DNA of 64,000 nt from Sphingobium sufflavum (GCF_021403115.1 NZ_JAJSSH010000001.1:248001-312000), one strand, 5' to 3'; shown: positions 8,521-17,606, counted from the stretch's first letter. Numbers and translations are program-made. Notes: a model not told the origin generated them from the sequence alone.

Positions 8521-10116
8521 TCAGAGCTGGCGGAGCGCCAGCACGCTGCCTTCCGCATTGCCCGCGACATAGAGGGTGCCGTCGCCGCCCAGCGCGATGC
8601 CGGTGAAGGGGGTCATCGGTCCCGCCAGCGTGCCGACCGGCTTGGCGGGGGGCAGCACCACGCCCGCAGGCGCGCCGACCGGCAGGGCGGAGGCGATGGT
8701 GCTGCGCGCACCGCCGCCCGTGTCGAACGCCACCAGTTCCTTGGTCAGTGTGTCCACGACGAACAGCCGGTCGCCCGCGATGGTCAGGCCCTCCGGTCGG
8801 CCGAGGCCGTCCAGCACCGTCTCCGCCCGGCCGCCCGACAGCCGGACCACGCGGCCCGCGCCGGCCTCCGCCACATAGACGGTGCCGTCGCCGCCGATGG
8901 CGACGCCCATCGGCTGGTCGAGGCCGGACGCCAGTTCGCGCGTCTCCCCCGATTCCAGGGCGATGATCCGCCCCGCGTCATAATCCGCGATGACCACCGC
9001 GCCACCGGGCGCGACCGCCACGTCCATCAACTGCGCGAAGCCGGTGCCGATCGGCTCGCTCTCCGACCGGGCGGGCCAGAAGCGGGCGACCTCGCCATTG
9101 GCGGTCGTCACCACATATTCGCCCGGACCGCTGGCGGCCACACCGCGCGTAAAGCCGGGGAAGCCGGGCGAGAAGAGCATCCCCGCCAGTTCCAGCGTCC
9201 CGCCCGCGCGCAGTGTATAGTCGAAGCCGCCGTCCGCGACGAACAGCGCCCCATCCTCGTTCACCGCAAGGCCCAGCGGCCATTGCAGGCCCTTCTCCAC
9301 CAGCGGCCGCGCATCGCCCGGCGCGACGATCTCGTGGATATGGCCGGGGATGCCCGACACGAACAATCGGTCGCCGACAAAGGTGCAATTGTCGAGGCCC
9401 GCGCCAATCTCCGCCAGCACGGTCCTGTCGCCGGTGCGCGGGTCGATGCGCAGCACCTGCCCGCTGGCGACCTGTGTGGAGACGATGAAGCCCTTGGAAT
9501 CGAACTTCACCGAATCGGGCAGGCCCAGATCGCTGGCGACCACTTCCGGTTCGCCGCCGTCCAGGCTGATCCGCATGATCTGGTTGGTGGCCATGGCGGG
9601 GAAATACAGCTTGCCGTCGGGACCGATCTCGAACGCGTTGGGCATGGGCGCATCGGCCAGGATGACGCGCGGCGCGCTGCCGTTGCGGTCCAGTTCCAGG
9701 ATGCGGCCGCCGGGGCGGCACTCGCCGGAGATCAGGCGGCCCTGATGCACGGTGATGGGGTTGGCCACCGGCGATTCGCCATAGACCACACTGGTCGTGC
9801 CGTTGGGCGCCAGCATGGAGACGCGGCCCTCGGTGATTTCGGTGACATAGAGGTTGCCCGCGTCATCGAAGGCAAGGTCGTCCGGCGCGATGATGCCGCC
9901 GCCCATCGGGCTGATGATCTCTATCTCGCCCGTGTCGGGGTCGATGGCGCTGATCTGGCTGCCCGCGACCTGCGCCACATAGATGCGCCCGTCGGGACCG
10001 GTCCGCATGCCGTTGGCGCCGTGCAGGCGGCTGGGCTGGGTCAGCCGTTCGAGGGTCCATCCGTCCGCCAGGGCGGGAGCGGTTGCGGCCTTGTAGCGTC
10101 CGGATTGCACTGACAT
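8521..10116 (-). CDS. SMP-30/NHL-type beta-propeller protein
   Basis: 531-residue protein built of repeated propeller units of the form G-DG-IYVA / DLAFDDAGNLYV. About ten repeats are seen, enough for one long or two fused propellers, nearly double the length of a single SMP-30 lactonase. It belongs to the SMP-30/gluconolactonase/LRE-like region superfamily. No signal peptide is evident. It is third in the operon read leftwards from the ALDH, 26 bases after the SnoaL gene, with an AAGGAAG ribosome site. A lactonase role would fit downstream of the Baeyer-Villiger enzyme, since such enzymes make lactones; this is inference. Confidence 0.75.
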   Translation of the reverse strand: MSVQSGRYKAATAPALADGWTLERLTQPSRLHGANGMRTGPDGRIYVAQVAGSQISAIDPDTGEIEIISPMGGGIIAPDDLAFDDAGNLYVTEITEGRVSMLAPNGTTSVVYGESPVANPITVHQGRLISGECRPGGRILELDRNGSAPRVILADAPMPNAFEIGPDGKLYFPAMATNQIMRISLDGGEPEVVASDLGLPDSVKFDSKGFIVSTQVASGQVLRIDPRTGDRTVLAEIGAGLDNCTFVGDRLFVSGIPGHIHEIVAPGDARPLVEKGLQWPLGLAVNEDGALFVADGGFDYTLRAGGTLELAGMLFSPGFPGFTRGVAASGPGEYVVTTANGEVARFWPARSESEPIGTGFAQLMDVAVAPGGAVVIADYDAGRIIALESGETRELASGLDQPMGVAIGGDGTVYVAEAGAGRVVRLSGGRAETVLDGLGRPEGLTIAGDRLFVVDTLTKELVAFDTGGGARSTIASALPVGAPAGVVLPPAKPVGTLAGPMTPFTGIALGGDGTLYVAGNAEGSVLALRQL

Positions 10117-10142
10117 GCGGGGTCTTCCTTATGCCTGTAGGA

Positions 10143-10646
10143 TCATGCCTGCGCCCGCCGCGTATAGGTCGGCTGGTCGGGGGCGGGGAAATTGGGGAAG
10201 GAGCCGAAATCGGGCGACTCCGCGACAAATTCGGCGGAAAGGTCGACCGGGCCGCTGTAGTGCAGGCTGAAATGCTTGACCTGGAACAGCCAGCGCCCGT
10301 CCTGTTCGACATAGCGGTCGTGATAGACGCCGATGTTCATACCCTGGCCGCCGGCGGCCAGCTTTGCCAGTTCGGTGCAGTTGACCCGCCCCGTCGCCGT
10401 GCCGTCGGGGGCGAGGTCGAGGAGGACCGGACCGGGCAGGAACTGCACCCGCTGGCATGCGCCCAGCAGGCGGGCGAAGGCCGAGCGGATTTCCTCACGC
10501 CCACGGAAATGCAGGGTGGCGATCTTCCATTCGGCATCCTCGGCCCACAGGGCGGCAAAGTCCGCGTCGTCCTTGCGCCAGACGGCGTCGACGAAGCGCG
10601 CGTAAAGCTGACGCACGCCGCATTCAGCGGTCACGAAATCGGTCAT
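10143..10646 (-). CDS. SnoaL-like / NTF2-fold protein
   Basis: 167-residue nuclear transport factor 2 (SnoaL-like) fold protein. YARFVDAVWRKDDADFAALW at the N-terminus is the hallmark of the family, with an HYSGPVDLSAEFV end. Relatives act as small dehydratases, cyclases or isomerases, or as non-catalytic subunits. The ribosome site GAGGACGAGG is adjacent to the ATG. It sits between the ALDH and SMP-30 genes in one operon. Function is inferred only from context. Confidence 0.8.
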   Translation of the reverse strand: MTDFVTAECGVRQLYARFVDAVWRKDDADFAALWAEDAEWKIATLHFRGREEIRSAFARLLGACQRVQFLPGPVLLDLAPDGTATGRVNCTELAKLAAGGQGMNIGVYHDRYVEQDGRWLFQVKHFSLHYSGPVDLSAEFVAESPDFGSFPNFPAPDQPTYTRRAQA

Positions 10647-10717
10647 CCTCGTCCTCTTTATTTGCAGAAAATGAAGCGCCCCGTTCCGCCTGTCGAACGG
10701 GGCGCGGGAATGTCAGG

Positions 10718-12136
10718 TCAGGCGGGGAAGCCCATCATCGACTTGATTTCCAGATATTCGCGGAAGCCATAATCGCCCCACTCGCGGCCGTTGCCCGACC
10801 GCTTGTATCCGCCGAACGGCGCGTGGAAATCGAAGCCGCCGTTGATCCAGATCGCGCCGGTGCGCAGGCGGCGCGCGATGGACTGGATGAGGGCGGTGTC
10901 GGTGCCGGAGATATAGCCGCCGAGGCCGAACGGGCTGTCGTTGGCGATGGCGACCGCATCGTCGGCGTCGTCATAGGGAATGATGACCAGCACGGGGCCA
11001 AAGATTTCCTCGCGCGCGATCACCATGTCGTTGGTGCCGACGAAGACGGTCGGGCGGACATACCAGCCCGTGTCCAGCCCGTCGGGGCGGCCAAGGCCAC
11101 CGGCGATGAGCTGCGCGCCCTCGTCCAGACCCTTCTGGATATACTCCTGGATGATGTTGTACTGGCTCTTGGACACGACCGGACCCATGGCGAAATTGCC
11201 CTTGGGATCGCCGACGGTGACGCCGTTCGCCGCCGCCGCAGCGACTTCGATCACCTCGTCCAGGCGGCGGCGCGGCACCACCAGACGCGACCCGGCGGAG
11301 CAGGTCTGCCCCGAATTGCCCATCATGCCCGCCGTCGCGCCGCTGACGCCCTCGGCCAGCTTCTCGTCGTCCAGCACGATCCACGCGCTCTTGCCGCCCA
11401 GTTCCAGCCCGACGCGCTTCACCGTGTCGGCGGCGTCCTTCTGGATCTGCACGCCGACCGGTTCGGAGCCGGTGAAGGAGATCATGTCGACATCCTCATG
11501 CTTCGACAGCGCCGAACCGATGACCGCGCCCGACCCCTGAATCAGGTTGAACACGCCCGCCGGCACGCCCGCCGCGTCGAGGATCTCGCCGAGGATATGG
11601 GCGGAGAGCGAGGCGAGCTGTGGCGGCTTCAGGATCATGGTGCAGCCAGTGGCCAGCGCCGGAAACACCTTCACGCAGGTCTGGTTCATCGGCCAGTTCC
11701 ATGGCGTGATGAGGCCGCAGACGCCGATCGGCTCATGCCGGATCACGGTCGCGCCGCGCACTTCCTCGAACGCGAACTTTTCCAGCACCTCGATCGCGGT
11801 CTGGAGATGGCCCGCACCCAGACCGACATGGAACCCATGGGCGAGGGCGGAGGGCGCCCCCATCTCCTCCATGATCGCGTCGGCCAGGTCGGACTGGCGC
11901 TTGGCATATTCGACCTGGATCGCGCGCAGTACGTCGAGCCGCTCCTCGCGAGTCGTGGTGGACCATGCCGGGAACGCCTTGCGCGCGGCGGCCACCGCCT
12001 TGTCGACATCGGCCACGCTGCCCAGCGAGATGCGGCCGGCGGCCTGCTCCGTCGCGGGGTTGATGACGTCGGCGCTCTTCGCCTCGACCGGGTCGACCCA
12101 CTGGCCGTCGATGTAGAATTTCAGATATTCGCGCAT
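10718..12136 (-). CDS. NAD(P)-dependent aldehyde dehydrogenase
   Basis: 472-residue ALDH superfamily enzyme that oxidises an aldehyde to an acid. Visible elements: the TPWNWP cofactor motif near residue 145, the general-base Glu E245 in LELGGK, and the nucleophile C279 in SGQTCSAG. The usual KPSE motif reads KPPQ. CTGGAGAGG precedes the ATG at 12136. First gene of the leftward operon, divergent from the Baeyer-Villiger enzyme across the 48-bp palindrome, so the two directions are probably co-controlled. Confidence 0.93.
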   Translation of the reverse strand: MREYLKFYIDGQWVDPVEAKSADVINPATEQAAGRISLGSVADVDKAVAAARKAFPAWSTTTREERLDVLRAIQVEYAKRQSDLADAIMEEMGAPSALAHGFHVGLGAGHLQTAIEVLEKFAFEEVRGATVIRHEPIGVCGLITPWNWPMNQTCVKVFPALATGCTMILKPPQLASLSAHILGEILDAAGVPAGVFNLIQGSGAVIGSALSKHEDVDMISFTGSEPVGVQIQKDAADTVKRVGLELGGKSAWIVLDDEKLAEGVSGATAGMMGNSGQTCSAGSRLVVPRRRLDEVIEVAAAAANGVTVGDPKGNFAMGPVVSKSQYNIIQEYIQKGLDEGAQLIAGGLGRPDGLDTGWYVRPTVFVGTNDMVIAREEIFGPVLVIIPYDDADDAVAIANDSPFGLGGYISGTDTALIQSIARRLRTGAIWINGGFDFHAPFGGYKRSGNGREWGDYGFREYLEIKSMMGFPA

Positions 12137-12257
12137 AACCTCTCCAGATTTCGTGAAGCCATTACCCCGGACGACGGGCGCTTGATGGAGGCGGGGATAA
12201 CGCAACCCAACAGGGCTGTCTATCTCCCTGCCCTCCCAAAGGATGCGCGAAACGATG

Positions 12258-12305
12258 CCACTTCATTTTATAATCAACAACGTTGTTGATTATAAAATGA
12301 AGTGG
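12258..12305. promoter_or_regulatory. 48-bp perfect palindrome between divergent ALDH and BVMO genes, probable operator/promoter
   Basis: The two 24-base arms are exact reverse complements with no spacer (centre between 12281 and 12282). Each arm holds a TATAAT hexamer (12269-12274 on plus, 12289-12294 on minus), and the core is TCAACAAC/GTTGTTGA. The AT-rich symmetric site lies 43 bases before the BVMO ATG and 121 bases before the ALDH ATG. It looks like a two-fold operator overlapping divergent promoters, of the size bound by one or two TetR-like dimers. No regulator gene is adjacent. The symmetry is directly seen; the role is inferred. Confidence 0.7.
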
Positions 12306-12348
12306 GGTTATCTCCGCCTCACAGTCCCAAGCCGGAGAGCGAATCGCC

Positions 12349-14274
12349 ATGAGCTGTCAGCCCACAAACCCGCCCGCCACCGTCGATATTGCCGCCCTGC
12401 GCGACCGCTATCGGCAGGAACGCAGCCGCCGCATCCGGCAGGAGGGGCAGGCGCAATATGTCCCCACCACCCATCATGGCGCACATGCGGAAGAGCGCGC
12501 CGGGGAGCATGGGGCTGAGCATGGGGCGGGGGCGGCGACGCAAATCTATGCGGGCGATCCGCACACGCCCGTCACGCCCCGCGATGCGGTGTCGGAGGAC
12601 ATCGACGTCGCCGTGCTGGGCGGCGGCTGGGCGGGCATCCTCGCCGGCTGGCACCTGCATGCGGCGGGGGTGACGGACTTTCGCGTCATCGACCATGCGG
12701 GTGATTTCGGCGGGGTCTGGTACTGGAACCGCTATCCCGGCCTGCAATGCGACAATGACGCCTATTGCTATCTCCCCCTGCTGGAGGAGATGGGCTTCAT
12801 GCCGTCGAAGAAATTCGCCGACGGGCATGAGATCCGCGCCTATGCGCAGAGCATCGCCCGGCGTGCGGGCCTGTATGACAAGGCGCTGTTTCACACCATC
12901 GTCGATGCGCTGACATGGGACGAGGCGACTGGCCGCTGGCGTGTCACCACGGATCGCGGCGACACCATCCGCGCCCGTTTCGTCATCATGGCGAACGGCC
13001 TGCTCAACATCCCCAAGCTGCCCGGCATCCCCGGCATCCATGACTTCCGGGGCAAGATGTTCCACACCGCGCGCTGGGACTATGGCTATACCGGCGGCAC
13101 GCAGGCGGCGCCGGTCCTCGACCGGCTGGCCGACAAGCGGGTCGCGATCATCGGCACGGGCGCGACGGCGGTGCAGGCCATCCCCTTCCTCGGCCGCCAT
13201 GCCCGGCACCTGACCGTGCTCCAGCGGACCGCCTCGACCGTGGACGCGCGCAACAACACCGCCACCGATCCCGCATGGGCCGCCACGCTGGAGCCGGGCT
13301 GGCAGCGCGAGCGGCAGCAGAATTTCCACCATGCCGCGATGGAGACTCTCGCGCCGGGCGAGGGGGACAGCATCTGTGACATCTGGACGGAGATAAACCG
13401 CAACCTCGCCGCCCAGTTCGACGCGGAGGGCTGGCCGCAATCGCCACAGGAGTATGCGGCGAAGCGCGAGGTGATGGACTATCGCGTCATGGAGCGGCTG
13501 CGCGGCCGGGTGGACTCCATCGTGGAGGACCGGGCGACGGCGGAGATACTGAAGCCCTGGTATCGCTATCTGTGCAAGCGCCCCGCCTCCAACGACGATT
13601 ATTACCCGACCTTCAACCGCCCCAATGTGACGGTGCTGGACGTGTCCGCGACGCGCGGCGTGGAGCGGATGACGGCCAGGGGCTTCATCGCGAACGGCGT
13701 GGAGCATGAGATCGACTGCATGATCTTCGCCAGCGGGTTCGAGGTGACGAGCGACCTCGACCGGCGCTGGGGCATCGACCGGATCGAGGGGCGCGGCGGC
13801 CTGTCCATCTACGATCATTGGGCGGCGGGCTATAAGACGTTCCACGGCATGATGACCCATGGCTTCCCCAACCAGTTCTTCACCGGCTTCATCCAGGGCG
13901 GGGTCAATGCGTCCACTACGGAGACGTTCAACCAGCAGGGCCGCCATATCGCCTATATCATCGGGCAGGCGCTGGCGCGCGGGGCGGCGACGGTGGAGCC
14001 GGATGCCGACGCGCAGGCCGCCTATGTCGCCCACATCCGCGCCACCGCCATCGACACCTCCGCCTTCGCGCGGGAGTGCACGCCCAGCTATTTCAACAAT
14101 GAGGGCGCGGACGTGACCGACGAGCGGGGGGAGAAGCGGGTCCGCAGCTATCTGGGCGAGACCTATGGGCCGGGCTTCTACGCCTTTGAGGCGCTGCTGG
14201 CGGCGTGGCGCGCCACGGGGCGGCTGGACGGCCTGCGGCTGGCCATGCCCGCGGAAGCGGCGCCGGCGATCTGA
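12349..14274 (+). CDS. Baeyer-Villiger type flavoprotein monooxygenase
   Basis: 641-residue class B flavin monooxygenase that inserts oxygen next to a ketone to give an ester or lactone, using FAD and NADPH. The first Rossmann motif GGGWAG is at 91-96. The BVMO fingerprint FRGKMFHTARWDYGYTGG is at 233-250, and the second Rossmann motif GTGATA is at 269-274. The ~85-residue N-terminal extension with an AEERAGEHGAEHGAG stretch places it with the longer phenylacetone/steroid/4-hydroxyacetophenone type enzymes. GGAGAG precedes the ATG. The ketone substrate cannot be read from sequence. Confidence 0.92.
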   Translation: MSCQPTNPPATVDIAALRDRYRQERSRRIRQEGQAQYVPTTHHGAHAEERAGEHGAEHGAGAATQIYAGDPHTPVTPRDAVSEDIDVAVLGGGWAGILAGWHLHAAGVTDFRVIDHAGDFGGVWYWNRYPGLQCDNDAYCYLPLLEEMGFMPSKKFADGHEIRAYAQSIARRAGLYDKALFHTIVDALTWDEATGRWRVTTDRGDTIRARFVIMANGLLNIPKLPGIPGIHDFRGKMFHTARWDYGYTGGTQAAPVLDRLADKRVAIIGTGATAVQAIPFLGRHARHLTVLQRTASTVDARNNTATDPAWAATLEPGWQRERQQNFHHAAMETLAPGEGDSICDIWTEINRNLAAQFDAEGWPQSPQEYAAKREVMDYRVMERLRGRVDSIVEDRATAEILKPWYRYLCKRPASNDDYYPTFNRPNVTVLDVSATRGVERMTARGFIANGVEHEIDCMIFASGFEVTSDLDRRWGIDRIEGRGGLSIYDHWAAGYKTFHGMMTHGFPNQFFTGFIQGGVNASTTETFNQQGRHIAYIIGQALARGAATVEPDADAQAAYVAHIRATAIDTSAFARECTPSYFNNEGADVTDERGEKRVRSYLGETYGPGFYAFEALLAAWRATGRLDGLRLAMPAEAAPAI

Positions 14275-14324
14275 GGCGACGTCCGGCGCGAAAACGGGGC
14301 CAGCCGGGGTGCGAGCGGGCTATA

Positions 14325-14358
14325 ACCAACACCCCTGTTGATGTATCTGTTTGCAAAC
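14325..14358. promoter_or_regulatory. operator-like inverted repeats before the Rieske oxygenase gene
   Basis: CAACA-CCCC-TGTTG (14327-14340) is an inverted repeat. Its 18-base context (14325-14342) matches the centre of the 48-bp palindrome (12273-12290) at 14 of 18 positions. A second short palindrome, GTTTGCAAAC, is at 14349-14358. Both lie 55-90 bases before the Rieske gene start. The shared half-sites suggest one regulator for the divergent pair and for the Rieske gene; this is inference. Confidence 0.5.
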
Positions 14359-14412
14359 GAATCACGCATCACGATATGCGCACCTCGAGAGAGATGAGGC
14401 GAGGAGACGGTC

Positions 14413-15807
14413 ATGAACAAGCACGGCAAGATAGGCTTCGACAATATCACGGAAGAGGAGGTCGGTGTGCCGCTGACCTATGGCACGGAAGCCTTTCTGT
14501 CGAAGGAATATGCCGAGGCGGAGAAGGAACTGCTGTGGCCCAAGGTGTGGCAGATGGCAGGCCGTGTCGAGGAATTGAAGAAGGTCGGCGACTATATCAG
14601 CTATGAGATCGCCGACGACAGCATCCTGATCTTCAAGACCGGTGAGGACGAATATAAGGCGTATCACAACGTCTGCCCGCATCGCGGCCGCCGTCTGGTC
14701 GACACGCCCTGCGACCAGAATCGCGCCTGCGGCAACAAGCGGCGCATCGTCTGCGGCTTCCACGGCTGGACCTTCGATCTGGAGGGCAAGAATGTCCATA
14801 TCCTCGACCCGCAGGACTGGCAGGGATCGCTGACCGAGGAAAGCACCGCCCTGTCGCCGGTCAAGGTGGAGACATGGGGTGGCTGGCTGTTCATCAACAT
14901 GGACCCGGAGAGCGAGCCGCTGCGCGACTTTCTGGAGCCTGCCGCCAGCATCCTGGACGCCTTCCAGTTCGAGAAGATGCGCTTCAAATGGCGTCAGTGG
15001 GTCATCTACCCGTCCAACTGGAAGACCGCGCTGGAAGCATTCATGGAACCCTATCATGTCGCGGGCACCCATACGCAGCTGCTGAAATATGGGCAGTTCT
15101 ACGCCTACTCCAAATCCTATGGCCTGCATGGCGTCAGCGGCTTCGACGAGCGGGACAAGAGCATGAAGATGGCGCAGTCCAGCTCCGTCACCCGCGTCGG
15201 TGCGGGCGCGGACCCGCGCGTCTCCACCTATGAACTGGCGCGGGAGAATTATGAGACGGTGAACTTCGCCGCCTCGACCGACACGCTGGTCGCCGCGGCC
15301 AAGCGTCTGGTGGACGAACTGCCCGAAGGCACCGCGCCGCAGGACGTCATCAAGCACTGGCTGGCCTCCGCCCGCGCGGACGATGCAAAGCGCGGCGTCA
15401 TCTGGCCGGACATCACGCCGGAGAATATGGCGGAGGCGGGTCTCGCCTGGCATTTCTTCCCCAATATGTCGGTGTTGCAGGGTGTCACCTTCGCCCTGTG
15501 CTATCGCGCGCGTCCCTATGGCGACGACCCGGACAAGTGCATCTTCGAATCCTATGCGATCGAACGCTTCCCCGAAGGCGAGGAGCCGGAGACGGAGTGG
15601 GTCTATGCCGAGCCGACCGCCGAGAAATGGGGTTCGGTGCTGGCGCAGGATTTCGCCAATATGGAGTGGGTGCAAAAGGGCATGAAGTCGCGCGGTTTCC
15701 GCGGCACCCTGCCCAACCCGCATCAGGAGCAGAAGATCACCAACTTCCACCGCAACCTCGCCACCTTCATGGAAGGCCGGGGCGCGCCGAAGGTGCTGAA
15801 GAAATAA
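14413..15807 (+). CDS. Rieske ring-hydroxylating oxygenase, alpha subunit
   Basis: 464-residue oxygenase component. The Rieske [2Fe-2S] ligands are C88-P-H90 and C114-G-F-H117, with a slightly long spacer (23 residues). The mononuclear iron histidines are H215 and H220 in EPYHVAGTH, following NWKTALEAFME. A full-length alpha subunit would hydroxylate or demethylate an aromatic or alicyclic substrate, fed by a ferredoxin and reductase not found in this window. No beta subunit follows; a terminator does. GGCGAGGAGACGGTC precedes the ATG. Confidence 0.93.
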   Translation: MNKHGKIGFDNITEEEVGVPLTYGTEAFLSKEYAEAEKELLWPKVWQMAGRVEELKKVGDYISYEIADDSILIFKTGEDEYKAYHNVCPHRGRRLVDTPCDQNRACGNKRRIVCGFHGWTFDLEGKNVHILDPQDWQGSLTEESTALSPVKVETWGGWLFINMDPESEPLRDFLEPAASILDAFQFEKMRFKWRQWVIYPSNWKTALEAFMEPYHVAGTHTQLLKYGQFYAYSKSYGLHGVSGFDERDKSMKMAQSSSVTRVGAGADPRVSTYELARENYETVNFAASTDTLVAAAKRLVDELPEGTAPQDVIKHWLASARADDAKRGVIWPDITPENMAEAGLAWHFFPNMSVLQGVTFALCYRARPYGDDPDKCIFESYAIERFPEGEEPETEWVYAEPTAEKWGSVLAQDFANMEWVQKGMKSRGFRGTLPNPHQEQKITNFHRNLATFMEGRGAPKVLKK

Positions 15808-15829
15808 GCGGCGTTTTTGCGCTGCCTGC

Positions 15830-15865
15830 AAAAGGGGCCGGAGGGGCGATCCTCCGGCCCCTTTT
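15830..15865 (+). terminator. rho-independent terminator after the Rieske gene
   Basis: A perfect 15-bp stem (AAAAGGGGCCGGAGG with its complement) encloses a 6-base loop and ends in TTTT. It starts 23 bases after the oxygenase stop codon. The flanking A and T runs would let it work in both directions. Confidence 0.85.
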
Positions 15866-15968
15866 GTTGGGGCGTGCAAGTCTGAAGCGCCCGCCCCCAC
15901 CCACCGATTCGCCCTGACCCGCACAGCCATGTTGAGCCGGGGGCCGAAGCATCCTACATTGGCCTTTC

Positions 15969-17012
15969 ATGATCGCGACGAGCATCACCGACCTGAGCGA
16001 CCGCGCCCGCGATGTCTTTCGCATGGTAGTCGAATCCTATCTGGACGCGGGCCAGCCCGTCGGCTCGCGCACGATCAGTCGGCTGACGGGCATCAACCTC
16101 TCGCCCGCCTCCATCCGCAACGTGATGCAGGATCTGGAGGAGGTCGGCCTGCTCGCCGCGCCGCACACCTCCGCCGGGCGCATCCCGACCGAAACGGGCC
16201 TGCGCCTGTTCGTGGACGGCATGTTGCAGGCCGCCGACCCGTCGGAGGAGGAGCAGCGCGCCATCGAACGGCAACTGACCGGCGAAGGCCCGATCGAGGA
16301 GGCGCTGGCGGGCGCCTCCGCCGTGCTGTCCGGCCTGTCCGCCTGCGCGGGGCTGGTCATGGTGCCCCGGCGGGAGACGATCATCCGCCAGTTCAGCTTC
16401 GCACCGCTCACCGACCGGCAGGCGCTGGCCGTGCTGGTGGGGGAGGATGGCTCGGTCGAGAACCGCATCGTTGACCTCGCCCCCGGCACCCGCGCCTCCA
16501 TGCTGGCGGAGGCGGCGAATTTCCTGACCGCCCGGCTGGCGGGCCTGACGCTGAGCGAGGCGCAGGCGAACCTGACCCGCGAACTGGATTCCGCCCGCCA
16601 CGCCATCGACGCCGCCGCGCGGACGCTGGTGGAAAGCGGCATCGCCGCCTGGACCACCGACCCGCTCGACCGCCCCGTGCTGATCGTGCGCGGACAGGCG
16701 AATCTGGTCGACGAACAGGCTACGGCGGATCTCGACCGGGTGCGCCAACTGCTCGACGAACTGGAGGAGAAGAGCGAGATCGCCCGCCTCCTCGACCGCG
16801 CCCGTGCGGGCACATCGACCCGGATTTTCATCGGATCGGAGAACAAGCTCTTTTCCCTGTCGGGTTCTTCGATCATAGCGGCGCCCTATCGCGGCCCTGG
16901 GGGGCGCGTGGTCGGCGTGGTGGGGGTTATCGGCCCCACCCGCTTGAACTATGCGCGGGTGGTTCCCATGGTTGACTTCACAGCACAGACCCTGACGAGA
17001 TTGATGCAATGA
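15969..17012 (+). CDS. hrcA: heat-inducible transcription repressor HrcA
   Basis: 347-residue repressor of class I heat-shock genes. The N-terminal winged helix (DLSDRARDVFRMVVESYLDA, then GQPVGSRTISR) is followed by the HrcA signature SPASIRNVMQDLEEVGLL and the GRIPTETGLR segment. The C-terminal inducer domain is complete. The stop overlaps the grpE ATG by four bases. No CIRCE element (TTAGCACTC inverted repeat) was found in the upstream gap, so its own control is unclear. Confidence 0.97.
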   Translation: MIATSITDLSDRARDVFRMVVESYLDAGQPVGSRTISRLTGINLSPASIRNVMQDLEEVGLLAAPHTSAGRIPTETGLRLFVDGMLQAADPSEEEQRAIERQLTGEGPIEEALAGASAVLSGLSACAGLVMVPRRETIIRQFSFAPLTDRQALAVLVGEDGSVENRIVDLAPGTRASMLAEAANFLTARLAGLTLSEAQANLTRELDSARHAIDAAARTLVESGIAAWTTDPLDRPVLIVRGQANLVDEQATADLDRVRQLLDELEEKSEIARLLDRARAGTSTRIFIGSENKLFSLSGSSIIAAPYRGPGGRVVGVVGVIGPTRLNYARVVPMVDFTAQTLTRLMQ

Positions 17013-17572
17013 CAAATCCAGACAATAACATCGAAGCCGAAGACAGCCTGCCGGAGGATGTTGCGATCGCCGATACGGATGGGTCCGCGACCGATACCGC
17101 GGCAAAGCGCATCGCCGCGCTGGAGGAGGAGCTTGCCACCGCCAAGCAGGACATCCTCTATGCCGCTGCGGAGACGCAGAATGTCCGCCGCCGCCTCGAA
17201 AAGGAACTGACCGACGCGCGCGCCTATGCCGCGACCAGCTTCGCGCGCGAAATCCTGTCGGTGGCCGACAATGTGGAACGCGCCATCGGTTCCATCCCCG
17301 CAGACCTGCGCGCGGACGACAAGTTCAAGGGGCTGGTCGTCGGCCTCGACGCCACGGCCAAGGATATGGAAAGCGTGCTGCGCAAGAATGGCATCGAGCG
17401 CTTCGTGTCGCTGGGCGAGGCGCTCGACCCCAACAAGCATCAGGCGATGATCGAAATCCCCCATGCGGAGGCCGCGCCCGGCACCATCGTGCAGGAATTG
17501 CAGGCGGGTTACATGATCAAGGACCGGCTGCTGCGCCCCGCGCTGGTCGGCGTGGCCAAGGCGGCGGACTGA
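17009..17572 (+). CDS. grpE: nucleotide exchange factor GrpE
   Basis: 187-residue DnaK co-chaperone that speeds ADP release. An acidic N-terminus is followed by a coiled coil (about residues 32-80, RIAALEEELATAKQDILYAA) and the conserved GVEx-like segment around KNGIERFVSLGEALDPNKHQ, then the beta domain ending HAEAAPGTIVQELQAGYMI. It is translationally coupled to hrcA (ATGA). Confidence 0.97.
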   Translation: MTNPDNNIEAEDSLPEDVAIADTDGSATDTAAKRIAALEEELATAKQDILYAAAETQNVRRRLEKELTDARAYAATSFAREILSVADNVERAIGSIPADLRADDKFKGLVVGLDATAKDMESVLRKNGIERFVSLGEALDPNKHQAMIEIPHAEAAPGTIVQELQAGYMIKDRLLRPALVGVAKAAD

Positions 17573-17606
17573 CCGCCTTCCCGTCCCCCACACACAGGCG
17601 CCATCC

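Noticed and set aside
12319..15930. Long minus-strand frames opposite the BVMO and Rieske genes
   Set aside because: They read as His/Arg/Gly-rich low-information sequence typical of shadow frames in high-GC DNA; the plus-strand proteins have full family motifs.
15866..15968. CIRCE element or heat-shock sigma promoter before hrcA
   Set aside because: No TTAGCACTC-type inverted repeat and no convincing sigma-32 hexamers were found.
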